NCBI RefSeq assembly: GCF_000001735.4 | Contig: NC_003074.8 | Span: forward strand, 806,101 to 870,100 | Length of the DNA stretch: 64,000 bases | DNA from: Arabidopsis thaliana | Lineage: Eukaryota; Streptophyta; Magnoliopsida; Brassicales; Brassicaceae | Direction of reading: 5' to 3' | Part shown: positions 34,637 to 45,361 of the stretch, piece after piece | Layout: every line of letters begins with the position of its first letter | Position numbering within the stretch: position 1 is the first letter of the stretch | The notes under the pieces: model-generated | Seen by the model: only the letters and a program-made list of their open reading frames with translations | The model's database searches: none | Told to the model about the DNA's origin: nothing | Position numbers and translations under genes: made by a program

Positions 34637-35000
34637 GTGTATTCAATCTTCTATTTTGAATGATTTAAGTTATTTTAAATTTTTATATAATTTTGAAGAA
34701 TTTGGGTGAATTTAAGGAAGTTGTTATGATTTATTATAAAATTTTCTCAAAATTTACCTAAAATCATGAGACTTAAAATTCTGTATTTTTTAATTAAGGA
34801 AATTCACTAAAATTCATTTAAGTCTCTTAAAATTATTAAATCTAATTTTTAAAATATTTTTAATAAAAAAAAATTAATGTAGATTTTAAAATCACAAATT
34901 TAATAACATTAGATTTCATAAAACTTTTAAAAATCTATAATTAATAACATTAGATCTATTATTTTAACACAAAAACACTTAAATATTTGATTGAATACAC
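34637..35000. mobile_element. Small non-autonomous element with terminal inverted repeats (MITE-like)
   Basis: The stretch begins GTGTATTCAATC and ends GATTGAATACAC, perfect 12-base terminal inverted repeats around 364 bases of very AT-rich, non-coding DNA. No transposase frame. A target-site duplication is not obvious, so superfamily is not assigned. The internal sequence is itself rich in imperfect inverted AT stretches, as in MITEs. Confidence 0.55.
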
Positions 35001-35710
35001 CTTGTTTCATTTTTTGTTGTCACCTTAAAAACTCTGCCTCAAGATTAAAAAACTATTTTTCTATATACTATCAATCATATACATTCGAATCAACTCAGTG
35101 ATCTTTGCATATAAATAAAACATAGACGGTGAATTTTGGATATCGTCACATTTGTTTACTCTCACGTTCGGTGAGGTGGCAGAAGAAATTACTCATCTTT
35201 TATTTAGTGCATATGAAAAACGTTCTCCAAAATGAAAGTTTATATAGATACAAGTGCTTCTCATAACTATTTCTACGGTTCTACCATTAGTCCATTATTA
35301 TAAGAAAATTAATAAGGTTATTGGCGATATACATTGAATATTATTACTTATTAATCTCTCTATCTATGAAAATAACAATGGAGTAGATTGAATTAGGTGT
35401 TGACCAATTATTATTGCTAAAACCATAGTCTATAGCACGTCTCCGCATGAGTCGTTTTAAATAGAGTTTTTCCTCAGGGAAAAAACTAACCATACATTCG
35501 TTGATTACTGTGTACTAACTAATGTTTAAATAGCGTAACTAATAATATGTGGTATTATGACAGAATGTTGCATACATACGGTGTTAGTTAGTACAGTATT
35601 TCTTATAATCATTACAATTAAAATTTGGGACCCAGTAGCTAGATTGGTTGCCTTTAGTGACTTTAATTAGTTTTTAGTCTTTTGGTATAATCTACTCACC
35701 AATCGAATAA

Positions 35711-36046
35711 TTAAAGTAGATCTCATCTAAGATATAATTGCTTTTATACACAAGAAGATTAAATATACAACTTTTACAACAACAACAAAAAAAGACGATT
35801 AAATATACAAATAATCGTGTAAGTTCTTCTACGACAAAAATAATTTCCACATACACAGACAAATTACTACAAGTTGTTCGAATGTGATTGTGCTAGTATG
35901 ACATGATCATCATCATCATCATACACGCAAAAAACGATGTCGTCCTTATCATATCCTCTTTCACTTGCTTTCTAGACTCCTCTAGAAACTTCTCAAACGC
36001 ATTTGTAATGTAATAGGAAGCATCTGCAACACAAGTTTCTTAACGT
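35711..36046 (-). pseudogene. Partial duplicate of the NPC4 last exon and 3' flank
   Basis: The stretch aligns by eye with 36390-36842, which holds the NPC4 3' flank and most of its last exon. Shared blocks include GTAGATCTCATCTAA, GATCATCATCATCATC and AAACTTCTCAAACGCATTTG. Reading on the minus strand shows the NPC C-terminal helix (for example [12 protein letters not shown]-like codons) broken by stops. It is a tandem copy of the gene's tail only, without promoter or catalytic exons. Confidence 0.75.
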
Positions 36047-36585
36047 AATATGGACTCTAGGAGGGGTGACAACTGCACTTTCTTCTCAACCTGAATCGTG
36101 ACAGGGTTGTGATGCTACAATGAATCAGAGACTTAGAATTGATCAAAAGTCTTATGGGAGTTATGCTTGAAAATTCAAATTCAATAATTGTACATGATGA
36201 GTCGGGGTAAGAACGATAGTGGAAAGGAACACACGAAATCTTTAAATGTTTATTTCAGTCATGGTATGAAAAATTTGAATCTAATCGCATATAATTACAT
36301 ATGTAAATAATATCTCTCATTATTAGTTCATTTTAGTCAATTTAATATAGCTGTTGACAAGAAAAAATGAAAAACAAATAACTAGTTAGAGTAGATCTCA
36401 TCTAACATATAATTTTTATACAAGAATATCAAATGTGCAAATAATTGTGGAAGTTCTTATACAACGAAATTAAATATGCAAGAGACTAGTAAGGTTTTCT
36501 TTTTTTTTGTCTTAAATAAATTCCACCCACACACAAGAGAAGTGACTACAAATTATTATTATAACATTTATTCTCTTAGTCTCTT

Positions 36586-38870
36586 TCAATCATGGCGAAT
36601 AAAGCAAGAGAATAACTTATTGAAAAAAGACGTTTGCGTTTTTGGTTGAGCAGCAGCATTTGATGCTTCTGAATGTGATTGTGGTGGTATCACAACATGA
36701 TCATCATCATCATCAACGCAATAAACGATGTCGTTCTCATCACATCCTCTATCTCTTGCCTTTCTTGACTCTTCCAGAAACTTCTCAAACGCATTTGTAA
36801 CGTATTTGGATGCATCTGCAACGCAAGTTTCTTTACATAGCTTGTGGATTAATTCTTCGTTTTTGTAGTCTCCTTTTAATCCCGCAGCCATTATAACGAG
36901 ATCTTCTTGAAATTCGCTTAATTGTGCATTTTCTTTTGCCATTGTCCCTCTTAGTTTAATCGGAGTTGATAATGTTTCTATTTAAAGAAAAAAAACTGAA
37001 GTTTTAGTCGATATTATCCTACCTAAATTGATAGAGAAGATGAAAGAAAAAAATGTAATTACCAGGGCAATCTTGTCTTGGTGAGTCTCTCGTAATAACA
37101 GATTCAAAAGTGCCAGCCCATGAATCTCTCTTTGACAAGAAATCTTTGAGTTTGAAAATTGTCTTGACCGTTGCGGGAATTGACGAATGCTCATATTGTG
37201 ACCTTGGGTACGGCCCATTTGGCCCATGAATAACTACACATTTTACCAAAATTGTCATTTACTTTGATTTAAACATTAATATCTTGATTAGAAAATATAA
37301 GACCACTAAATTTGATTAATGCCTATGACTAGTAATTATGTTCACCTGTGCCAGGCTCAATCCAAGGAGAGATGAAGAAAGTCGGAACCCTAACACCGAG
37401 CCGGTTAAACTCAAAATTATATGGTGGAGGTCCCAAGATACCATCCGGATTAGGAACTCCGTCGACTGGAGTAGGTACATGGTCGTAAAATCCACCATGC
37501 TCGTCGTACGTTATGATAAATAAAATCTCATTCCATTGAGGACTCGATCTCAATGCCTCGTAGACCTCTTTCACGAGCTTTTGACCCTCGGAGACATCGT
37601 GAGAAGGGTGATCGTCATTGGCTGGAGTTGACAATAGATCAAACCAACGTTGTTCGACCACGACGTAGTTGGGTAGCTTTCCTTCTTTGCAATCTTTCTT
37701 GAATTGTATTCCGTATTGGTGGAAATGTGTCAAATATTTCAGCTTTCTCAAATTCCTAAAAAGTAAACTATTAATACAATTATATATATATATATATATA
37801 TATATTTTGTATGATTATCCTTTTTACTATAAGATTTACTTTGTTTATATATACGACTATCTTAATGTTTTAATTAGAAGGTTTTACAATCTGCACAACG
37901 AAGGAAACTTGTTCATAAACTGAAACGAGTCTTGCAGTTTGATATATTTATTAGATATCCAAAACAAAAGAATAACCTTGATTTAACACCCATTATAAAA
38001 TGATAGACGGAAATAGCCAAAAAGAGACAAAATTTATACAATTCTTATAAAGCTAAAGATAACTAGATTAATTAATATCTGAATAAACGATTTCAATAGG
38101 AAAAGCAAATAAAACGTATATATTGTTGATAAAAATACCTATAAAAGAGAGTGGAAGGAGGGAATTGGTAGTAAATGCCAAAGCTAAAACCAGCTTCATC
38201 GAGAGACTCGAATATCGTCTTCTGTGGAAACCCTTCGAGTAGCAATTTCTTGTCGTTGCTCGTTGCTCCATGTGATGTTGCCGAGTGTACGTACAATCGG
38301 TTTGGCTGCGTCGACGCTGGAACCGACGCAAACCACCTGCCAAGTATACAATGTGAACCAAATTTGATTTAAACCGGGAAAACTATACTCAAAATTAAGA
38401 TCAGGATGAACCGAACCGGCTTACCTATCACATATGGCGAAATTTTGAACCAACTCCTTGTAAACCGGCAAAGCATTCGGTTTAAATCCGTTCATAACCG
38501 CGGAGGACATCCCTTTCTTGTTTCTCTCGGCGTTTTGAGCAAAACCGGACATGTTAGGATGACCCGGGTTTGGATCCGGTTTACCTGAATCCCATGGCTT
38601 ACCAAACACTTGTTCGTAGATATCCTGAATGGAGTGACCTGGATCCGGGTTAACGTACTGAGACTGATCCCCGAAGACTACACGAAGAGAGTTTGTGTCG
38701 GATGACGAAACCGTGTTGGATTTGGGATCAGATTTCGTGACGCCGTCGATTTCCCGGTTTAGTTCTTTAAACCAGCCTAGGGTGTGGTCAAAAGAACGAT
38801 TTTCTTGAACCAAAACGACGATGGTTTTGATCGGATACGATCCTGAACCGCCTTTGGTCGTCTCGATCAT
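36586..38870 (-). CDS. NPC4: Non-specific phospholipase C NPC4
   Basis: Five exons: 38425-38870, 38139-38336, 37346-37755, 37063-37233 and 36586-36977 (TGA); 538 residues. ENRSFDH is at residues 23-29. [36 protein letters not shown] and [15 protein letters not shown] follow. A run of Asp (VDDDDDH) precedes the C-terminal tail [13 protein letters not shown], which contains Cys533. Known: NPC4 is a plasma-membrane enzyme induced by phosphate starvation. It hydrolyses phosphatidylcholine and phosphosphingolipids, and the C-terminal Cys has been reported as an S-acylation site needed for membrane attachment. Adjacent to its near twin NPC5. Confidence 0.93.
37781..37805. repeat. (TA)n microsatellite in NPC4 intron 2
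   Basis: About twelve TA units between exons 2 and 3 of NPC4. Confidence 0.9.
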
Positions 38871-40192
38871 TCCGTTTCTTTTCTTTTTCGAATGTTAAAC
38901 GTTTTGGGTAGAAACAATTCGTGGGGGTTATACTTATATAAATATATACGTAGTGATCATTGGAGATTTGAAGAAGACGTAAACAGCAAATCATAAGTAT
39001 GCACGTCGTCATGGGTTATTTATCCACTGAATTGGTATAACGTCAAATAAAGTTGGAGGGAAATAAAATCTTTACTAAATTTGTTAGGATAGTAATTGAC
39101 GCAACTACCAGCACCCATAAGCTGGAAATTTATAATTTGTGGCAAGGTTGATATTCTTACGACAACATTTATTTTTAATTACTTGTGTTGAAATTGGTCT
39201 GTGTCAAGAATATTCACTTTTTCAAGACCATCTATGTAGTTCTTTCTAATTAGCTTGTATGTTGATTTTATATTAAAAGTACATTATATATATATATATA
39301 GAGAGAATTTTGTGTACTGTTAGCTATATCAAACTCACGACGCACTAGTTGTACAAACGTTATTTTTTCTTTGAATATAATTTAACATTGTTTTCAAAAA
39401 AAAAAAAAAAAATTGACGTTGAGACTTTACTTGTAACCTTCAGACAGACAAGAAACATGAGAAGAAAATTGTCAAGAAAAACAAGAACACACGTTACGGC
39501 AAAGAATATAAACGAGAATATGCGTATGATTCTATATCAACCAAAGAATATGCGAATACACATGGGAAATTAAATAAAGACAACAATTATCGTTTTGATT
39601 TAATTTTTTCTATTAACAGTACATATTCCTTCCAAGTGATACTGATACCTTTTCATAAAATAAAATAATACTCGTGGTCGTGTGAAAAAAAGAAACAAGA
39701 ATTCGTATGATCTTCGATTCAAGGTGGGATATTAATTAATTTTTAGTGTACAATTTGTATTATGCTTGTAATTGTGACAGTCCACCAACCTATTTTTATT
39801 GTACCACGATAAATCTTTTTAGATTTCCTAAAACGTACTTGGTCTAAAATAGCGGTGTCCATTTATTACCGATCATTTTGTAGTGACGAAAGAGTAACTT
39901 GTACTCGAACAATTTTGTGACGTGCCATACAAGAATAGGAATACAAAGTCGCGCCTAAGTTTTTTTTTTGTTTTTCGAGTCTAGATCGTTTATGTTGGCA
40001 TGTCCAGTCACAATTTTTATACGACTTATGTCAGCAGTTTTGTTTCTTTTGTTCTTTTTACGCCAGCATTTAGGTTCAATTACTAGAAAACAAATTGAAT
40101 TCAATAGGGGCCATTTGATAGATCCACACTACTATTGACTCTTCACACAAAAACTACATAAAAAAAAACTAAATGAAAATTTCTTATACAGT
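38871..40192. other. NPC4 upstream region / NPC5 3' flank
   Basis: A TATA-rich stretch (TATATAAATATATA near 38934-38947) lies 65-75 bases upstream of the NPC4 ATG. Further left is AT-rich promoter DNA. A 16-base A-run occurs near 39396-39411. No gene seen. Confidence 0.4.
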
Positions 40193-40249
40193 CCAGTAAT
40201 CATGACAAACGAAGCAAATGTTTAACTTATTGAAAAAGACGATCAGATT
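40193..40249 (-). pseudogene. Untranslated relic of the NPC4-like tail downstream of the NPC5 stop
   Basis: Past the NPC5 stop, the minus strand still matches the NPC4 tail codons: TCTTTTTCAATAAGTTA and then TTGCTTCGTTTGTCATGATT, against TTGCTTTATTCGCCATGATT in NPC4. The relic is out of frame and contains stops. Confidence 0.65.
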
Positions 40250-42197
40250 TTAATTTGACCAAGGAGTAGCATGTGATGGCTCTGATTGTGATGGTGGTGG
40301 TTTCACAACATTATGATCATCATCATCATCAACGCAAAAAACGATGTCGTTCTCATCACCTCCCCTTTCTCTTGCCTTTTTAGACTCTTCTACAAACTTA
40401 TCAAACGCTTTCGTAACGTATTTAGAAGCATCTGAAACGCAAGTTTTTTTGCATAGTTTGTATAGCAATTCTTCGTTTTTGTAGTCTCCTTTTAAACCCG
40501 CAGCAACTATTACAAGCTCTTCTTGAAAGTCGCTCAATTCTGCATTTTCTTTTGCCACCGTCCCTCTCATTTTGACCGGATTTGACAATGTTTCTTTTTT
40601 TTTTTAAAAAACGAAGTATTTATTCAAAATAATCACAAATTTTGATAGAATTTATTAGAAATGAAAAAATGTAATTACCAGGGCAATCTTGTCTTGGTGA
40701 GTTTCTCGTAATAACAGATTCAAAAGTGCCAGCCCACGAATCTCTCTTTGTCAAAAAATCTTTGAGTTTGAAAATTTTCTTGACCGTTGCGGGAATTGAC
40801 GAATGCTCATATTGTGACATTAGGTACGGCCCATTTGACCCATGAAGAACTACACATTTTACCAAAAATTGTCATTTAATTAACACATTATAGTATAATT
40901 AAATTATTGTCTACCACATACTTACCTGTGCCAGGCTCAATCCAAGGGGAGATGAAGAAAGTCGGAACCCTAACGCCGAGCCGGTTAAATTCAAAATTGT
41001 ACGGTGGAGGTCCCAAGATACCATCCGGATTAGGAACTCCGTCGAGGGGAGTAGGGACATGGTCGTAGAATCCACCGTGTTCGTCATATGTTATAATGAA
41101 TAAAATCTCATTCCATTGAGGACTCGATCTCAAGGCCTCGTAAACTTCTTTCACGAGCTTTTGGCCTTCGGAGACGTCATGTGATGGATGATCATCGTTA
41201 GCGGGATTCAACAATAGATCATACCAACGTTGTTCAACCACAACATAGTTCGGTAGATTCCCTTCTTTACAATCTTTCTTGAATTGTAGTCCGTAGTCGT
41301 GGAAACGTGTCAAATACTTGAGTTTTCTCAAATTCCTGAAAAACCAAACACAAAAGAATACTAATAAAGATTAATATCGCAAAGCAGTATATAATACTAA
41401 AATCTTTTGCAACTCGTAAAAGATTAAGATACCTATAAAAGAGAGTAGTAGGAAAACATTGGTAATAAATCCCAAAGGTAAAACCAGCTTCATCGAGTGA
41501 CTCGAATATCGTCTTTTGTGGAAAACCTTCGATCAGTAATTTCCTCTCGTTGTTCGTTGTTCCGTGTGATGTTGCCGAATGTATAAACAATCGGTTTGGC
41601 TGTGTTGCACCCGGAACCGACGCAAACCACCTGTCCAATACATGAAATTTGCTATAAACCGGGATTTTGCTAGACAACCAATTTCCAATTCGGTTTTAGT
41701 TGGATGAACCGAACCGTTATACAGATGTAATTTATACAGGTCAAACGGTCTCACCTATCACATATAGCGAAATTTTGAACCAATTCCTTGTAAACCGGCA
41801 AAGCGTCCGGTTTAAATCCGTTCATAACCGCAGAAGACATCCCTTTCATCTTTCGCTCGGCGTTTTGGGCAAATCCGGACATTGTAGCTGGACCCGGGTT
41901 TGGGTCCGGGTGACCCGAATCCCATGGTTTACCGAACACTTGTTCGTAAATATCCCGAATGGAGTGACCTGGATTCGGGTCAACGTACTGAGACTGGTCG
42001 CCAAAGACGACGTTGTGGGAATTTAGGTCAGAGGAAAAACCCGGGTTGAATTTCTGGTCCGATTTCATGACTCCGTCAATTTCCCGGTTTAGCTCTTTGA
42101 ACCAGCCAAGTGTGTGGTCGAAAGAACGATTCTCTTGAACCAAAACGACGATGGTTTTGATCGGATACGATTCTGAGCCTTTTTTCGTCTCGGCCAT
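40250..42197 (-). CDS. NPC5: Non-specific phospholipase C NPC5, shortened C-terminus
   Basis: Five exons: 41755-42197, 41433-41630, 40926-41335, 40679-40849 and 40250-40593 (TAA at 40250); 521 residues. ENRSFDH is at 22-28. All blocks of NPC4 are present with very high identity, and exons 2, 3 and 4 have exactly the same lengths as in NPC4 (198, 410, 171). The end differs: NPC5 stops at SHATPWSN, before the Cys-containing tail of NPC4, whose remnant is still visible downstream. Known: NPC5 is cytosolic, induced in phosphate-starved leaves, contributes to galactolipid supply, and is much less active than NPC4. Loss of the membrane-anchoring Cys fits the cytosolic location (inference). Confidence 0.92.
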
Positions 42198-42247
42198 TCT
42201 ATTTGTTTTCCAATTGAATTATTGATGAAAGTTTGAGAAGATCGTGG

Positions 42248-42254
42248 GTTTATA
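42248..42254 (-). promoter_or_regulatory. Likely TATA box of NPC5
   Basis: TATAAAC on the minus strand, 51-57 bases upstream of the ATG. Confidence 0.45.
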
Positions 42255-42592
42255 GTGCTTGACAAATTGAAGAGATAGATATTTACAAGTAAAAAGCAAA
42301 TAAGAAATACGCATCATGCATGCTTATTGTCCTTTGAATTGGTATCACGTCAAGTAAAGTGCCCCATTTAAAGTTAGAAGTAAATCAAAATTATAAGCAT
42401 CATATGCTTATTAGTTATGGATATTTTTCGTTCTCTCACATTTTGAGTCTATACAAATCTGGACAATTGAAGAATACCTCATCAAATCCCTATAAAATAC
42501 TTAACATTTTACCCCAAAAATTACTATAAATACATTTTACTGAAAACTATTTCACACATTTTGGACTATGGTACCAATTTTGCTGTGCTTTT
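42255..42592. other. NPC5 promoter region
   Basis: AT-rich. No gene or repeat recognised. Confidence 0.35.
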
Positions 42593-43190
42593 CTAAGTAG
42601 AAGCAGAAGTAATATTACCTTTATAGTCTAATGGAAATTCACCATATTTCTGCATTGTCTGTATAAGAGAATAAATTGCATAGATGTATTTTTCAGGACA
42701 CAGTTTAATGAAGCAGCAAAATATGAATTTATGATTTTGGATGACAATGAAAATACCTTTTCGATTCTCAGAGCATAATTGAGGACATCTAATAGCAACG
42801 TATATTACCCATCCCATCCCACTCCCACAAACATAGACTAGAAGAACATGGGCCAAAACATTTATGAAGGAAAAGACCTTGGTTAACAACAAGAGATCAA
42901 TCGGTTGATTATCTATATCCAAAATGCAATAAAAATCAGACAGAACATCCCTCAACTAAAATCTTCTTCATCTTCTTCACAAGACTCTATGATACCTCTC
43001 ATATACCATTGGACTATAATCTGCAGTAAATGAGGTTGCATATCCCTAACAGCCTTTTCTATGGTCTTTTCTGCGACTTCGACAATGGCTAATTTATCTT
43101 TGTGTCGGCAGTAGAAACTCAAAATTCTTCAAACTAGGATCTTCAAGTTCCACGTCAAAAAGGTTCCTAGGAGGTAGGTGGATGTGATAA
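42593..43190 (-). pseudogene. Relic of an unidentified intron-containing gene
   Basis: On the minus strand three protein-like pieces occur in order. About 43181-43120 gives HLPPRNLFDVELEDPSLKNF. About 43105-42959 gives EKTIEKAVRDMQPHLLQIIV and ends in an acidic tail. Near 42794-42762 and 42658-42618 two short exon-like blocks read DVLNYALRIEK and TMQKYGEFPLDYK, with AG and GT at their edges. Frames differ and a stop follows LLPTQR. Bases 42615-42795 recur near 54290-54475. I do not recognise the family. The acidic end EEDEEDFS resembles a natural C-terminus, so the pieces may come from two parts of one gene rearranged. Confidence 0.45.
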
Positions 43191-44290
43191 TTTATATACA
43201 TTACACAACCACTTAGAAGAGCATTCATAACAAATATCTACATAATCAACGTAACGATGTCTCTAATGTTTTCCAACACAACACCATGTTTAAAATTAAG
43301 ATGCACATAAGATGTACATAATTCTCCTATTCAGCTTTGCTCTCTAACATTTATTAGTCATCTATTCATCGAGCAGAAGAAAGCACAAAAAATGATGTAA
43401 TTATTTACGAATTATAAATTAGGAAGAAGGAAAAAAGATCTTTCAAGTTAATTTTTGTAAAATTGAAAATTCATTATATTCTCTCAAAATTGAACATTGT
43501 TTTTGAGGAAATCTTCTAAGGATTGTGAATTATTCAAAAGGCTTACCGACACAATATTCACATGTAGAAAGAATTCAGTGCTCTAGCCTTGGATATTAGC
43601 AAAAAAATGTATATTAAAACTAAACAAACCACACAAAGTTTAAAATATGCATATATGTTTTACGTTAATAATCTTTATCAATGCATATGAAAATTCGGAA
43701 TATAAACAATAGCCGTCTTTTATTGATCAAGTAAACATCAGCGATCTCAGGCTGATGTGATCGATCATGTCATGAGGCCGGCCCTGGATCCCATGCAATA
43801 AAAAAACTTGTTTTAGGCGCATAGATTAATCTCATACTTGACTTATTTCCCTCTCTCGTATCTTGCAATTTTAGGATCTCGTGTATAATTAGAGTGCATC
43901 TATTGGTCACCAAATCCCTTGCAAATATCATCGTTTTGTATATATATTAAGCTTAACAATTAATATGGATGTCGTAAAATTGCATGGTGTCATTGTGGTG
44001 ACATATAGCTAAACTTACCATAACTGGTATTTTCTAGGAAGTGGCATCACTAGAAAAGAAAAAGAACATGTAGATTAATTATAAGTAAAAAAAATACGTA
44101 AGAATATTTGGGCGGTAAATTCAAAACTCTTTGATTGCTCTGTTTCTCAAATGGTTTACAATGATTCTGATTGTTATAATAAGATTACCAAAACTAAAAT
44201 ATAGATTTTTTTAAAAAAGCCAATCAGCACTTTTTTGATATTTTTAAAAATAATTTCAAATTCCCTATTTTTTTATTTTTTTTTTATAAC
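43191..44290. other. Spacer between unknown relic and ATL51
   Basis: AT-rich DNA and the ATL51 3' flank. No gene supported. Confidence 0.4.
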
Positions 44291-45361
44291 TTATTTCGGT
44301 AAACGGTAATTTTTTGCTCTATCGTAACCAGATCTCTTCATCGCCGCCATTGAACTCCGAACCAGAAAATTCGAAATTCCGTTTGTTTGATTCGCCGCCG
44401 ATCCTGACGGCGGAGGCGTCTTCTCTCCTTCCCCTTCTTCTACCCACCGAGAAGTTCCTACACCCGCTGATTCTTCGTCGTCTTCAATCTCCCTTAGTAT
44501 ATCTGCGATCGATACCACACCGCCGCCTGAGTTTAACGACGCCGATCTCCGCTCTTCTCCGTCTCTTGAATCCTGCATCTCCGGTGGTTTCGGCGTCGAT
44601 CCTTCATTAACCGTCTCATTCCGAGATCTAGAATTTTCCAGATCTAAGTTAACGACAACGACGGAATCATCTCCGGTCGAAATCGAGTTGTTCTCCGTAA
44701 CGATCTGTTGATTGGTTAAATCGACGATCTCAACGGCGGAGGAAGTGACGATGAAGGCGCGGCAGAGAGGACAATTAGAGTGAGATTTCAACCAAGTATC
44801 AATACAAGGAACGTGAAACGCGTGGTTGCATTTAGGTAACAATCTCAAGCTCTCGTTCTCTTGAAACTCGCTTAAACAAACAGAGCAATCTGAAGATTCA
44901 ACAAATCCATCCATCTTTCTGTATTTGTAAACAGTTATCGATTTAATCAGAGATTCATCGAGTCCATCGCCACCACCACCACCAATCGTTTGATTCGGAT
45001 TCGTAGCTCCGTTGTTGTTGTTGTTGTTGGTTCCTTGCCAGGTGTAATCTGATGAGATTCTGTTTATAGCTGCGGCGGAGGTAGAGGAGGAGTTGTGGCG
45101 ACGGCGGTGGCAGTATTTGGAGATGAGAGTGTAGTAGCTGACGAGGATGAAGGCGCTAGCGAGGATTCCGATGAGAGCGATGAGGAGAGGAGAGAAATCA
45201 GAGGAGGAAGAGTCGTCTTCGTCGTCGAGATAGAAGGAAGGAGGAGGAGGGAAGATGACGTAACACCATTGAGGGCAATAGACACTGCATACTCCTTGAG
45301 AACAGTCTCTGTATGAATCGTATGTTGTACCCCATGGATTAGGGTTTCCTGTTGAACCCAT
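44291..45361 (-). CDS. ATL51: RING-H2 E3 ubiquitin ligase ATL51
   Basis: Intronless, 356 residues. One transmembrane segment at about 58-80 ([22 protein letters not shown]), a basic stretch after it, the ATL-specific GLD motif at 133-135 ([11 protein letters not shown]), and a RING-H2 finger with Cys159, Cys162, Cys178, His180, His183, Cys186, Cys197 and Cys200. This order defines the ATL family of membrane-anchored ubiquitin ligases. The N-terminus before the membrane segment has several Cys residues (20, 25, 29, 33). The C-terminal half is Ser/acidic and probably disordered. Substrate unknown. The number 51 is from memory of the locus; the family call is certain. Confidence 0.88.

Larger units (their letters stand above)
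34412..36585. other. NPC3-NPC4 spacer
   Basis: NPC3 promoter, then an inverted-repeat element (34637-35000) and a partial copy of the NPC4 3' end (35711-36046), both listed separately. The remaining DNA is AT-rich without genes. Confidence 0.6.

Noticed and set aside
37669-37923. 84-codon plus-strand frame across the (TA)n repeat
   Set aside because: It crosses an NPC4 intron and antisense exon sequence; the Tyr/Ile run is just the microsatellite.
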